Under the pieces are notes generated by a model. That model saw only the letters and a program-made list of their open reading frames with translations, ran no database searches and was not told the DNA's origin. Shown in pieces: positions 42,863 to 51,909 of a stretch of DNA of 64,000 bases (position 1 is its first letter; each line of letters begins with the position of its first letter). Made by a program: the position numbers and the translations under genes. This DNA is from Poriferisodalis sp965204195 (GTDB taxonomy: Bacteria > Actinomycetota > Acidimicrobiia > Acidimicrobiales > Poriferisodalaceae): NCBI RefSeq assembly GCF_965204195.1, contig NZ_OZ241975.1, forward strand, positions 1,550,001 to 1,614,000, in the 5' to 3' direction.

Positions 42863-44311
42863 TTGACTGCGCACATGGCAGATTTCGACTTGGTCATTGT
42901 CGGCACCGGCTCGGCCAATTCCATTCCCGGCCCCGAGTTCGACGACTGGTCGATTGCGATCGTCGAGCGCGGCACGTTCGGCGGCACCTGCCTGAACGTG
43001 GGCTGCATTCCCTCCAAGATGTTCGTGTACGCGGCCGATGTGGCCGACACCATTGCGACGGCAGGCCACTACGGCATCGCTGCCAGCTTTGACAGCGCCG
43101 ATTGGCCTGCCATCCGGGATCGCGTCTTCGGCCGCATCGATCCCATCGCCAGCGGGGGCCGCGACTACCGCTCCGGCGTCGAATGCCCCAACATCACCGT
43201 GTTCGAGGGCGATGCCCGCTTCGTGAGCGATCGGCGCCTGGCGGTGCGTATGGCCGATGGCAGCACTGAATCGGTGTCCGGGCGCCACGTGGTGCTCGGC
43301 GCCGGCGCTCGGGCGTTCCTGCCGCCGTACCGCGGCCTGGGCACCGTGCCGTTCCACACCTCTGACACGGTGATGCGGCTGGATTCGCTGCCGGAGTCGA
43401 TGATCGTGCTTGGCGGCGGGTACATCGCCTGCGAGCTGGGCTACGTGTTCTCGGCGCTGGGAACCAACGTCACAGTGGTCAACCGGGGTGAGCGGCTGCT
43501 GCGAGCCGAGGACGACGATGTGTCTACGGCATTCACGGCAGCGGCGCAGCGCCACTTCGACTTGCGCCTCGGCTCGACGGTGACGTCAGTAGGGGGTGCA
43601 GCCGCGGAGTTTGTGTACGCCGCCGACGGCTCGCCCAGTGCCCATGGCAACTCCTACACGGTCGAGTTCACTCGTGGCGGTCATGCCGAGTCCGTGAGCG
43701 CCGATGTGCTGCTGGTGGCCACCGGGCGGGTGCCCAACGGCGATCAGCTCGCCCTTGACCTCGCAGGCGTGGACGACGAAGACGGCCGTGTGCTGACCGA
43801 TGAGTTCTACCGCACCTCGGTGCCGGGCGTCTGGGCCTTCGGCGACCTGTCGAGCGAGACTCAGCTCAAGCATCTCGCCAACGCGCAGGTACGGGCGCTC
43901 AGGCACAACCTGCTCGTGGCCGAGGGCCAGGCGGACGGTCCTATGCGCACAGTCCGGGAAGACCTGGTTCCCCATGCGGTGTTTTCGCACCCACAGGTCG
44001 CCTCGGTCGGTCTCACCGAGCGAGATGCCCGGGCCGCGGGACTGCCGATCTCGGTGGCCAACAAGCCCTTCGGCCACACGGCGTACGGCTGGGCGATGGA
44101 GGACACCGCCAGCTTCGCCAAGCTCATCGCACACGCCGAGACCCGCGAGCTGCTCGGCGCCCACATCATCGGGCCCCAGGCATCCACCCTGATCCAGCAG
44201 TTGATCCAAGGCATGGCCTTCGGACAGACCGTCGACCAGATGGCCCGCGACCAGTTCTACATCCACCCCGCGCTCACCGAGGTCATCGAGAACGCGCTGC
44301 TTGAGCTGTAG
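42863..44311 (+). CDS. mtr: Mycothione reductase-like disulfide oxidoreductase
   Basis: An NADPH-dependent FAD flavoenzyme restoring mycothiol, the actinobacterial low-molecular-weight thiol. The redox disulfide is in 'GGTCLNVGCIPSK', the NAD(P) site is 'MIVLGGGYIACELGYVFS', the second FAD motif is 'VWAFGDLSS', and the C-terminal base is 'FYIHPALTEV'. Length (482) and motifs fit mycothione reductase; glutathione or other reductases are less likely in this phylum. The N-terminal FAD motif is GTGSAN where most have GxGxxG. TTG 42863 is chosen because GAGGAG ends 6 nt before it; ATG 42875 is too far from that site. Confidence 0.85.
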   Translation: MTAHMADFDLVIVGTGSANSIPGPEFDDWSIAIVERGTFGGTCLNVGCIPSKMFVYAADVADTIATAGHYGIAASFDSADWPAIRDRVFGRIDPIASGGRDYRSGVECPNITVFEGDARFVSDRRLAVRMADGSTESVSGRHVVLGAGARAFLPPYRGLGTVPFHTSDTVMRLDSLPESMIVLGGGYIACELGYVFSALGTNVTVVNRGERLLRAEDDDVSTAFTAAAQRHFDLRLGSTVTSVGGAAAEFVYAADGSPSAHGNSYTVEFTRGGHAESVSADVLLVATGRVPNGDQLALDLAGVDDEDGRVLTDEFYRTSVPGVWAFGDLSSETQLKHLANAQVRALRHNLLVAEGQADGPMRTVREDLVPHAVFSHPQVASVGLTERDARAAGLPISVANKPFGHTAYGWAMEDTASFAKLIAHAETRELLGAHIIGPQASTLIQQLIQGMAFGQTVDQMARDQFYIHPALTEVIENALLEL

Positions 44312-44326
44312 GCGGCTCAGACGCGT

Positions 44327-45304
44327 TCAGTCCACGCGGCGGGCGTCGGGAATCAGGTTGATCTCCCAGATCACCTCTTCGAGTCGATCCTCGGCGGAGA
44401 CCGCCTCGTAGCGGCACGGTCGCTCAGGCGTGACTGTGGAGGGCGCCGGCACCAGGACCGTGGACGGGCGTGGGTGGCAGAACTGCACCACGCTGAGCCG
44501 GCTGGTGTGCTGGCCTGGGTCGGCCTTGACACGGTGCCAGCCGGCCCCGATCAGACCATTGGTGACGTGCTCCAGCATGATGCCCGAGTTGACGATGACG
44601 TGATCGTGCGGCGGAGCGGCATCGACCCACTCGCCGTCGATGCGCACCTGCAGGCCGCGGTCGGTCGCTCGGGGCAGGGCCGTGATGAGGTTGATGTCGG
44701 TGTGCTCGTCGGCCCAGATGTGGCCTTCGCTGCCGCCGCCTGGGGCATGTGACATCGGCGGGTAGTGAATGGCCCGCGACAGGTGCGTGCCGTAGGTGGT
44801 CATCCTGTCGAAGTAGGTCTCGTGGGCGCCGATACCCTCCGCGATGACGCGCAGGAAGCGTCGCTGCAGTTCGACGAGCCGCCGGTGGAACTCGGTGAGA
44901 ATTGCACCGGCGCCGTCGATGTCGTCATCGGGAAAGATCGACGGACGGTACCAGCGGCCGTACTGAACGGTGAGCGGGTGGCCGGCAGGGGGCTGATCGC
45001 TCCAGTTGAACATCTCCTTCCAGTCGGGAAGGTCGGAGATGGCGGCGGTCTCGGTGAGCGGACCGGTGTAACCGCGGGCGCCGAACGACTCCGCGTCGAC
45101 GTAGTGCATCTTGGCGTCGGGTTCGAGCGCGAAGAACCCGTTGAGCACGCCGTAGGCGTCGTCGAGCAGGCCGCCCGAGAGATCGTGCGCCGTGTAGACG
45201 AAGCCGGTTCGGAGGCTGGCCATGACGCCCTCGGTCACCGCCCTGCGCTGCGCCGCCGAACCGTGCTCGAAGGCCAGCAGGTCCACGTCGAGGATCTCGT
45301 CCAT
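44327..45304 (-). CDS. 2-oxoglutarate/Fe(II) oxygenase, isopenicillin N synthase family
   Basis: A 325-residue double-stranded beta-helix oxygenase. Iron ligands: His and Asp in 'DEHTDINL' and the distal His in 'MLEHVTNG'. The 2-oxoglutarate/substrate Arg is in 'TSRLSVVQF'. N-terminal DIOX_N-like helices precede. Substrate unknown. It lies 8 nt downstream of the NadD-like gene and with selD forms a probable three-gene transcript. Confidence 0.9.
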   Translation of the reverse strand: MDEILDVDLLAFEHGSAAQRRAVTEGVMASLRTGFVYTAHDLSGGLLDDAYGVLNGFFALEPDAKMHYVDAESFGARGYTGPLTETAAISDLPDWKEMFNWSDQPPAGHPLTVQYGRWYRPSIFPDDDIDGAGAILTEFHRRLVELQRRFLRVIAEGIGAHETYFDRMTTYGTHLSRAIHYPPMSHAPGGGSEGHIWADEHTDINLITALPRATDRGLQVRIDGEWVDAAPPHDHVIVNSGIMLEHVTNGLIGAGWHRVKADPGQHTSRLSVVQFCHPRPSTVLVPAPSTVTPERPCRYEAVSAEDRLEEVIWEINLIPDARRVD

Positions 45305-45312
45305 AGCGCCCT

Positions 45313-45951
45313 TCAGTCTTCTCGCTGGCGCGCCAGCCAGGTCTCGTAGCGAGCGGGGTCGGTCCATGCGCCGGTCGCTGCGTCGAAGAGCGCTGCCTCG
45401 GGCGCCATCAGTGCCTGGTCGGTGGTGCGGGCTTGAGTGCTCGACACGGCGCCCACCCAGTCGGGCAGGTCGAGTACCAGTGCGGCAGGGCAATCGTGCG
45501 GCGGGCGAGCGGCAATCGCCACCGCCGGCAGTGCAGCGATCGACGCGTCCCGCTGTGCTGGGTCGTTGCCGTAGAACACCGGGTCGTGGATCTGCTGCCA
45601 CTTGTCGGCGCCCATCACGATCACGTCAAAGCCGGCTGCGATGTCCGACAGCAGCTGCGCGTCGGTGACATCGATCTCCAGCCAGTCGATCGGCGCGGCG
45701 ACCTCTTCGAGCACGGCGATCCGGTCGGCGAGCCGCGGGCGCTGTACGTCCTCCTTCGCGAGTGCCACCCGGCTGACCGACCACACCAGCACATCGAGGC
45801 GATGCTGACCGACCACGGCCTCGCTGATGGCCAGATGGGCGGTGGTGGGCGGGTTGAACGAGCCGGGAAACACCCCCCGCCGCCGCGCACGTGCCGGCGA
45901 CGATGATGATCCTGCCGCCGAGGTCGCTGTCGCTGCGGAGTCGCCGGCCAT
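45313..45951 (-). CDS. NadD-like nucleotidyltransferase
   Basis: A 212-residue protein of the nicotinate-nucleotide adenylyltransferase family. The nucleotide-binding motif is 'GVFPGSFNPPTTAHLA', and the ISSTxxR region reads 'VSSTQAR'. By family it would join an AMP moiety to a phosphorylated substrate. It differs from housekeeping NadD in its Ala/Ser-rich N-terminal 25 residues and its setting next to selD, so it may be a paralog with another substrate. Start ATG 45951, 26 nt after the selD stop. Confidence 0.8.
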   Translation of the reverse strand: MAGDSAATATSAAGSSSSPARARRRGVFPGSFNPPTTAHLAISEAVVGQHRLDVLVWSVSRVALAKEDVQRPRLADRIAVLEEVAAPIDWLEIDVTDAQLLSDIAAGFDVIVMGADKWQQIHDPVFYGNDPAQRDASIAALPAVAIAARPPHDCPAALVLDLPDWVGAVSSTQARTTDQALMAPEAALFDAATGAWTDPARYETWLARQRED

Positions 45952-45977
45952 GCCCTGCGAAGCGACCACTGCGAACC

Positions 45978-47111
45978 TCAGCCTGCGTCTGTTGCGGTGT
46001 CTCCGGCGACGGCACCGGCGATCGCGATCGATCCCGCCGTGCCGCTGCTGCCGTCGGCGAGTTCGCCGATCACTGCGGCGTCGTGGCCGTGGTTGCGCAG
46101 CTCGCGCACGGCGTCGTGGGCGCGTGCGGGATCGCAGCTGAACAGCAGGCCGCCCGAGGTTTGCGGATCGCCGAGCACGGTGCGGGTGAGGTCGTCGCCG
46201 CCGTCGAGGCGCTCGGCGAGGTGATCCAGGTTGCGGCCGGTACCTCCGGGCACGAAGCCGCCGGTGGCGAGCCCGACCACATCGGGCAGCAGCGGCACTG
46301 CGCCGGCATCCACCACGGCCCTCGCCTCGCTGGCTGCGGCGAGCTCCGCGAGGTGTCCCAGCAGTCCGAACCCGGTGACATCGGTGGCCGCGGTGGCTCC
46401 TGCCCTGATGGCTGCGGCGGCGGCTGCGTCGTTGAGCCGGCACATCTCGGCCACGCCGGCCTCGTAGGCCGCGTGCAGATCGCCGCCCGGCTCGGTGGCC
46501 TCAGGGCCGGAACGCTTCAGCGCGGTTGCGAGCAAGCCGGTGCCGAGCGGTTTGGTCAGCACGAGCGCCTGGCCCGCGTGCCCGCCAGCATTGGTGAGCA
46601 GGCCCGCTTCCCCAGCGTTAGCAGCGATGGTGCCAGTCACCGACATGCCATAGACCGGTTCGGGCCCGTCGATCGTGTGACCGCCGGCCACCACCCAGCC
46701 GCCGTCTGCCGCGGCATCCGCGCCGCCGGCGAGCACCTCGCCCAGCAGGTCCAGCGGGAGCACATCGCGGGGCCAGGCCGCCAGGTTGAGGGCGAACAGC
46801 GGGCTGGCACCCATGGCGTAGATGTCGCTGGCCGCATTCGCGGCAGCGATGCGCCCCCATGTGCGCGCGTCGTCGACGATCGGCGCGAAGAAGTCGGTCG
46901 ACGTCACCAGCAGCCGGTCGCTGTCGAGCCGCCACACGGCGGCATCGTCGCTGGTGTCGGTGCCGACCACCAGGTCCGGGTGCGATGGGGGGGTCAGATG
47001 GCGCAGAGCCTGCGCCAGCTCGGAGGGTCCGAGCTTGCACGCTCAGCCCGCACCGTGGCTGTACTGGCTCAGCCGGAACGCCGGGCTGTTCGCAGTGCTG
47101 TCGGTCGGCAC
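45978..47111 (-). CDS. selD: Selenide, water dikinase, itself a selenoprotein (UGA = Sec23)
   Basis: SelD makes selenophosphate from selenide and ATP, the selenium donor for Sec-tRNA. Reading through the TGA at 47045-47043 extends the frame upstream with 'RLSQYSHGAG-U-ACKLGPSEL', the standard SelD active-site motif in which the nucleophile is Cys or Sec. The rest is canonical: 'GTDTSDDAAVW', 'GGHTIDGPEPVYGMSVTG', 'LTKPLGTGLL', 'DVTGFGLLGHL', 'DPQTSGGLL'. The only usable start upstream of the TGA is GTG 47111, giving 377 residues. Ordinary calling would begin after the TGA and lose the active site. It is downstream of a nucleoside hydrolase gene on the same strand. Confidence 0.93.
47006..47021 (-). 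promoter_or_regulatory. Candidate SECIS hairpin in selD
   Basis: Minus strand GAGCT, loop GGCGCA, GGCTC: a 5-bp stem with a terminal U-G pair; the apical loop begins 27 nt after the UGA with GG. An alternative stem AGCTCGGA/TCCGAGCT with loop CCC overlaps it (47035-47017) but has no G in its loop. Confidence 0.55.
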
Positions 47112-47174
47112 AGCGGCAACGGTACCGAGATCGTCCCCGATGGTGTGTCTCGTTGCCGTCTCGAGCGACGGAAT

Positions 47175-48101
47175 CTAGCCATAGCTGCGGATGGCGTCGA
47201 CGATGAGTTCGAGCGCGGTCGCGGCGTCGATGCTGTAGGCCACCTCGCAGTTGGGCGTGGCGTCGGTGCCTGGCCGCTCGTCGGCGACGGTCATTCCTCG
47301 GGTCACGTCGCCACTCGTCTCCACTTCGACATGTCGGGCGCCGAAGGTGAACAGCTCAGGGTGGGTCACGGCAAGCACCGCACACGGGTCGTGCATGGGC
47401 GCTGCATCCAGCCCGGCGCGCTCGCGGTAGCCGGCGAGGTAGAAGTCGAACAGGCCCGCGACGAACTCGGGCACGATGCCGCCCTGCGCCCGCAGAGCGG
47501 CGGTTTCGCTGGGCCCGACGCACAGCTGGTGGGTGAGGTTGAGCCCTGCCATGCGCACCAGCGGCGCCCCGGTGGCGAACACGATCTGGGCGGCATGGGG
47601 ATCTGCCCAGATGTTGAACTCGGCGGTCGGCGTCACATTGCCGGGGCCGACAGCGCCGCCCATGAGCGAGATTCCGGCCACCCGCTCGACGATGTCGGGT
47701 GCCTGGCGGATGGCCAGCGCAACGTTGGTGAGCGGCCCGACTGGCACGAGCCACACATCGTCGTGGGCTCGCGCTGTGTTGATGATGACGTCGACTGCGT
47801 CGTTGCTCGCTGCCTCGAGGTGTACGTCGGGGCGCGGCGGCCCGTCGAGTCCGGTTGCCCCATGGGCACGCGGCGCATGGGCTGCGGGCACCAGCAGCGG
47901 CCGGTCCGCGCCCGCATGCACCGGAAGGTCGAGCCCGGCGAGCTGGCACATCAGCAGCGCGTTTGCCGTAGTCATCTCGAGCGGGGCATTTCCTGACACC
48001 GTGGTGATGGCCAGCACGTCGCACTGTCGGGCTGCCAGCAGGATCGCCACCGCGTCGTCGTGGCCTGGGTCGCAGTCGAGAATGATCTTCGGTGTCGCCA
48101 T
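47175..48101 (-). CDS. Inosine-uridine-preferring nucleoside hydrolase family
   Basis: A 308-residue enzyme splitting ribonucleosides into base and ribose. The calcium-binding motif 'DCDPGHDDA' is at the N-terminus (residues 9-17). Also seen: 'TTVSGNAPLEMTTANAL', 'GPLTNVALAI', 'AEFNIWADPHAA' and 'MHDPCAVLAV', the latter providing a further Ca ligand. Substrate preference cannot be decided. The start is ATG 48101. Confidence 0.94.
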   Translation of the reverse strand: MATPKIILDCDPGHDDAVAILLAARQCDVLAITTVSGNAPLEMTTANALLMCQLAGLDLPVHAGADRPLLVPAAHAPRAHGATGLDGPPRPDVHLEAASNDAVDVIINTARAHDDVWLVPVGPLTNVALAIRQAPDIVERVAGISLMGGAVGPGNVTPTAEFNIWADPHAAQIVFATGAPLVRMAGLNLTHQLCVGPSETAALRAQGGIVPEFVAGLFDFYLAGYRERAGLDAAPMHDPCAVLAVTHPELFTFGARHVEVETSGDVTRGMTVADERPGTDATPNCEVAYSIDAATALELIVDAIRSYG

Positions 48102-48127
48102 ATCGACTGCTTCGGGGTCTGCGCGGG

Positions 48128-48844
48128 CTACAGCTTGGTGATGCTGGGCGCGGGGGCGTCGGTCTCGCCCCAGTAGTGGGGGAGACGCAGGTAGCCGAAG
48201 CGCGTCAGCTCGATGGCCGATGGCAGCCCTTGGATCTCCTTGATCCGCTGGATGGAGCGGATGTGCGAGGCCATCTCGTAGAACAGCATCCAGATCGCGC
48301 ACTCGAGCGTGTTCACGATCATGCGCTCGTCGTCGGGATCATGCCAAGCACCCCGGGGAAGCACCGTGATGGCGTCATCCCAGAAGAGCGTGCTGTGACG
48401 TGATTCCACCATCTCGCGGAACGTCTCGATCGGATGGGACGCGACCACGTAGCGCATCCAGCTCAGGCCCAGGTCCAGCTTGTCGAGCAGATCGGGCACG
48501 TCCCAGAACAGCTCAGGATCCAGCCGCAGCCCGTGCTTGTTGTTGCGCCCCTGGTGATGCTCGGCCCACACGATCGGTTCGGGAATGTCGCCGTCGGGCC
48601 ACAGTAGCATCCCGCAACGCCGCTTCGCGAAGATCAGCGACACCCAGGCGATGTGGCTGACCTGCCGCCGGATCGACCACCACATCAGCTCGCGGTCGGG
48701 GGACTGGTCGTCGAGGTCGATCTGCGCATCGCTCAGCCCGTCGACCTCGGCGCGCAGCCACAGGTCGATGTGGGAGAAGTACGGCATCGTGCCGGCCGCG
48801 TCGTCGGCCGGCATCTCCAGCACTGAAGGATCGACTCGTGCCAT
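48128..48844 (-). CDS. DinB/YfiT-like four-helix protein
   Basis: A 238-residue alpha-helical protein with widely spaced histidines ('VSHIAWVS' near residue 66, 'EMASHIRSI' near residue 195) suited to a DinB-type metal site, and no other domain. DinB-fold proteins in actinobacteria include mycothiol-dependent S-transferases, so a mycothiol link is possible. It is 26 nt upstream of the nucleoside hydrolase. The family call is structural intuition. Confidence 0.55.
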   Translation of the reverse strand: MARVDPSVLEMPADDAAGTMPYFSHIDLWLRAEVDGLSDAQIDLDDQSPDRELMWWSIRRQVSHIAWVSLIFAKRRCGMLLWPDGDIPEPIVWAEHHQGRNNKHGLRLDPELFWDVPDLLDKLDLGLSWMRYVVASHPIETFREMVESRHSTLFWDDAITVLPRGAWHDPDDERMIVNTLECAIWMLFYEMASHIRSIQRIKEIQGLPSAIELTRFGYLRLPHYWGETDAPAPSITKL

Positions 48845-48930
48845 GCCCGAACGCTAGCGATCTGCCCACCGTCGAGCCGGGGTGCTGGACCGCACCGGGT
48901 CGGCGGGGCTCGGCACCAGCCAGTCCGAGG

Positions 48931-51840
48931 TCAGTCAGTTTCGAAGGCGCGAGGGTCGGGGCAGGCGCACATGAGGTTGCGGTCGCCGTAGGCCCCGTCG
49001 ATGCGGCTCACCGGCGGCCAGTACTTGTCGGCCACGAGCGTCGGCACCTTGGTGCCCGCCGGGTACGCGGCCTCGGTGCGCGAGTAGGGGTGCTCCCACT
49101 CGTCGGCCAGCACGTCGATCGCTGTGTGGGGTGCGTTGGCGAGCGGGTTGTCGTCGGCGGGCCACTCGCCGCCCGCAACCTTGTCGATCTCGGATCGGAT
49201 CGTTGCCATCGCATCGCAGAACCGGTCGATCTCCGCCAGCGATTCGCTCTCGGTGGGCTCGATCATCAGCGTCCCCGCAACCGGGAACGACATCGTCGGG
49301 GCGTGGAATCCGAAGTCGATGAGCCGCTTGGCCACGTCGTCCACGCTGGCCCACTCCGAGTATGGCCGCAGGTCCACGATGCACTCGTGCGCGACCAGCC
49401 CGTAGCGGCCCTGGTACAGGATCGGGAAGTGCTCGCCGAGTCGCGAGGCGAGGTAGTTGGCCGACAGGATCGCCGTCTGTGTGGCTTGGGTGAGCCCCTC
49501 GGTGCCCATCATGGCGATGTACATCCACGGGATCGGCAGGATGCCCGCAGAGCCCCACGGCGCCGATGAGATCGCACCCGGCCCGGTGTCGGGGCCGGCG
49601 TCGGGCGCCAGCGGGTGGTTGGGCAGGTACTTGGCCAGGTGCAGGCGGCATGCCACCGGCCCGATGCCCGGCCCGCCGCCGCCGTGGGGAATGCAGAACG
49701 TCTTGTGCAGGTTGAGATGGCTGACATCCGCGCCGAAGGTGCCCGGTGCGGCGAGGCCGACCAGGGCGTTGAGGTTGGCACCGTCCACGTACACCTGCCC
49801 GCCTGCTTCGTGCACCTTGAGACAGACCTGCCGGATGCCGTCCTCGTAGACGCCGTGGGTGGAGGGATAGGTGGCCATGAACGCGGCGAGCTGATCGCCG
49901 TGCTCGGCGATCTTGGCGTCGAGGTCGTCGAGGTCGACATCGCCGTCGTCGGTGCAGCCCACCACCACCACCCGCATGCCGGCCATCACCGCAGACGCAG
50001 CGTTGGTGCCGTGCGCGGAGGAGGGGATGAGGCACACGGTGCGGTGGGTGTCGCCGCGGTCGTCGTGGTAGCCCCGGATGGCGAGCAGCCCTGCCAGTTC
50101 GCCCTGCGACCCGGCATTGGGCTGCAACGACACGGCGTCGTAGCCGGTGATCGCCGCCAGCCACCGTTCGAGGTCGGCGATGATCTGGCGGTAGCCCTCC
50201 CACTGCTCGGGTGGCGCGAACGGGTGGATGTCGGCGAACTGCGGCCAGGTCACCGGGGTCATCTCCGCTGCGGCGTTGAGCTTCATCGTGCAGCTGCCCA
50301 GCGGGATCATCGACCGGTCGAGCGCCACGTCGTAGGAAGCCAGACGGCGCAGGTAGCGCATCATCTCGGTCTCGGAGCGATACGAACCGAAGGTGGGGTG
50401 CGTGAGGAACTCGCTGGTGCGCCGCAGCTCGCCCGTGATGCCCGACGGCGCCGAAGCCGCCAGTGCTCCGACCGATTCGCTGTCGTGCGTCTCGCTGCCC
50501 CCCAGAGTCCCGAACGCATCCAGCACCGCGGCGACCGTGCCCTCGTCGCAGGTCTCGTCGAGTGAGATGCCGACGGTGTCGCCGTCGATGCGGTGCAGGT
50601 TGATGCCGGCGCTGAGTGCTGCGGCCAGCACGTCGTCGGCACCACCGGAGACCTCCACCGTCAGCGTGTCGAAGAACGTGTCGTTGCGTACGCGCGAGCC
50701 CAAGTTGCGTAGGCCGGCGGCGAGCGCTGCGGTCAGCCGGTGCACACGCTCAGCGATGCCGGTCAGGCCGTCGGGGCCGTGCCAGACCGCATACATCGAG
50801 GCCATCACCGCAAGCAGCACCTGCGCGGTGCAGATGTTGCTGGTGGCCTTCTCGCGCCGTATGTGCTGCTCACGGGTCTGCAGTGCCAGCCGGTACGCGG
50901 TCCTGCCGGCCGCATCCACCGAGACGCCCACGAGCCGCCCCGGCATCGAGCGGCGGTGCTTCTCGCTGGTTGCCAGGAACGCCGCGTGCGGACCGCCGAA
51001 ACCGAGCGGCACACCAAATCGCTGCGAGCTGCCCACCACAATGTCGGCTCCCTGCTCACCGGGCGGCTGCAGCACGCAGCACGCCAGCAGGTCGGCGGTG
51101 ACGGCCGCAACGGCGCCCGTGCTGTGCAGAGCTTCGATCACCGGTTGAAGGTTGCGGACGGCGCCGCTGCTGCCGGGGTAGGCCAGCAACGCGCCGTACA
51201 CCTCGGCAGGCGCCAGATCGTTTGCCGGGTCGCCCACCACGATGTCGATGCCGAGCGGCTGCGCACGCGTGCGAACCACGTCGATGACCTGGGGATGGCA
51301 GTCGGCATCGACGAAGAAGCAGTCCGGCCCGCTGCGTGTGATGCGCCGCGCCATGGCCATCGCCTCAGCAGCCGCGGTGCCCTCGCACAGCAGCGATGAG
51401 TTGGCGATCTCCATTCCCACCAGGTCGCACACCATCGTCTGGTAGTTGAGCAGCGCTTCGAGCCGCCCTTGGGAGATCTCGGGCTGGTACGGCGTGTACG
51501 CCGTGTACCACGACGGGTCTTCCAGCACGCCGCGCCGGATGACGGCGGGCGTGAGCGTGCCGTAGTAGCCCAGCCCGATCAACGAGTGCACCTGCGTGTT
51601 GGCGTTGGCCAGCCAGCGCATCGCGGCGGTGGCTTCCGTCTCGGTGAGGGGCCGGTCGACGCCGTCGAGCACGATCGGCTCGTCGATCCGGATCTCGGCA
51701 GGTACGGCGGCATCGATGAGGTCGCTGAGCGAGCCGAACCCGAGCCGCTTGAGCATCACGGCGACGTCGTCGGGCTGCAGGCCGATGTGACGTGCTGCAA
51801 ATGCCCCTTCTGCGCTCGTAGGTACCGGGGGTTCACTCAT
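48931..51840 (-). CDS. gcvP: Glycine dehydrogenase (decarboxylating), P protein
   Basis: PLP enzyme that decarboxylates glycine and passes the aminomethyl group to lipoyl-GcvH. At 969 residues it is the full-length single-chain form. The N-terminal half has 'FAARHIGLQPDDVAVML' and 'AYTPYQPEISQGRLEALLNYQTM'. The C-terminal half has 'IPLGSCTMKLN', 'SLQPNAGSQGELAGLL' and the PLP lysine in 'LNLHKTFCIPHGGGGPG'. gcvT lies directly upstream (69-nt gap), so both are in one operon; gcvH is at 27257. Confidence 0.97.
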   Translation of the reverse strand: MSEPPVPTSAEGAFAARHIGLQPDDVAVMLKRLGFGSLSDLIDAAVPAEIRIDEPIVLDGVDRPLTETEATAAMRWLANANTQVHSLIGLGYYGTLTPAVIRRGVLEDPSWYTAYTPYQPEISQGRLEALLNYQTMVCDLVGMEIANSSLLCEGTAAAEAMAMARRITRSGPDCFFVDADCHPQVIDVVRTRAQPLGIDIVVGDPANDLAPAEVYGALLAYPGSSGAVRNLQPVIEALHSTGAVAAVTADLLACCVLQPPGEQGADIVVGSSQRFGVPLGFGGPHAAFLATSEKHRRSMPGRLVGVSVDAAGRTAYRLALQTREQHIRREKATSNICTAQVLLAVMASMYAVWHGPDGLTGIAERVHRLTAALAAGLRNLGSRVRNDTFFDTLTVEVSGGADDVLAAALSAGINLHRIDGDTVGISLDETCDEGTVAAVLDAFGTLGGSETHDSESVGALAASAPSGITGELRRTSEFLTHPTFGSYRSETEMMRYLRRLASYDVALDRSMIPLGSCTMKLNAAAEMTPVTWPQFADIHPFAPPEQWEGYRQIIADLERWLAAITGYDAVSLQPNAGSQGELAGLLAIRGYHDDRGDTHRTVCLIPSSAHGTNAASAVMAGMRVVVVGCTDDGDVDLDDLDAKIAEHGDQLAAFMATYPSTHGVYEDGIRQVCLKVHEAGGQVYVDGANLNALVGLAAPGTFGADVSHLNLHKTFCIPHGGGGPGIGPVACRLHLAKYLPNHPLAPDAGPDTGPGAISSAPWGSAGILPIPWMYIAMMGTEGLTQATQTAILSANYLASRLGEHFPILYQGRYGLVAHECIVDLRPYSEWASVDDVAKRLIDFGFHAPTMSFPVAGTLMIEPTESESLAEIDRFCDAMATIRSEIDKVAGGEWPADDNPLANAPHTAIDVLADEWEHPYSRTEAAYPAGTKVPTLVADKYWPPVSRIDGAYGDRNLMCACPDPRAFETD

Positions 51841-51909
51841 GCGCCATGCCTCCGTGCAAGGGGCCTCGTGCGGTCTCGTTCATCGTCAGTGCCATAGCTC
51901 CGTCTGTCA

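Noticed and set aside
47017..47035. AGCTCGGA/TCCGAGCT hairpin as the selD SECIS
   Set aside because: It is a more stable stem, but the CCC loop has no G and starts only ~16 nt after the UGA; the overlapping GG-loop hairpin fits the other two genes better. Kept only as an alternative.
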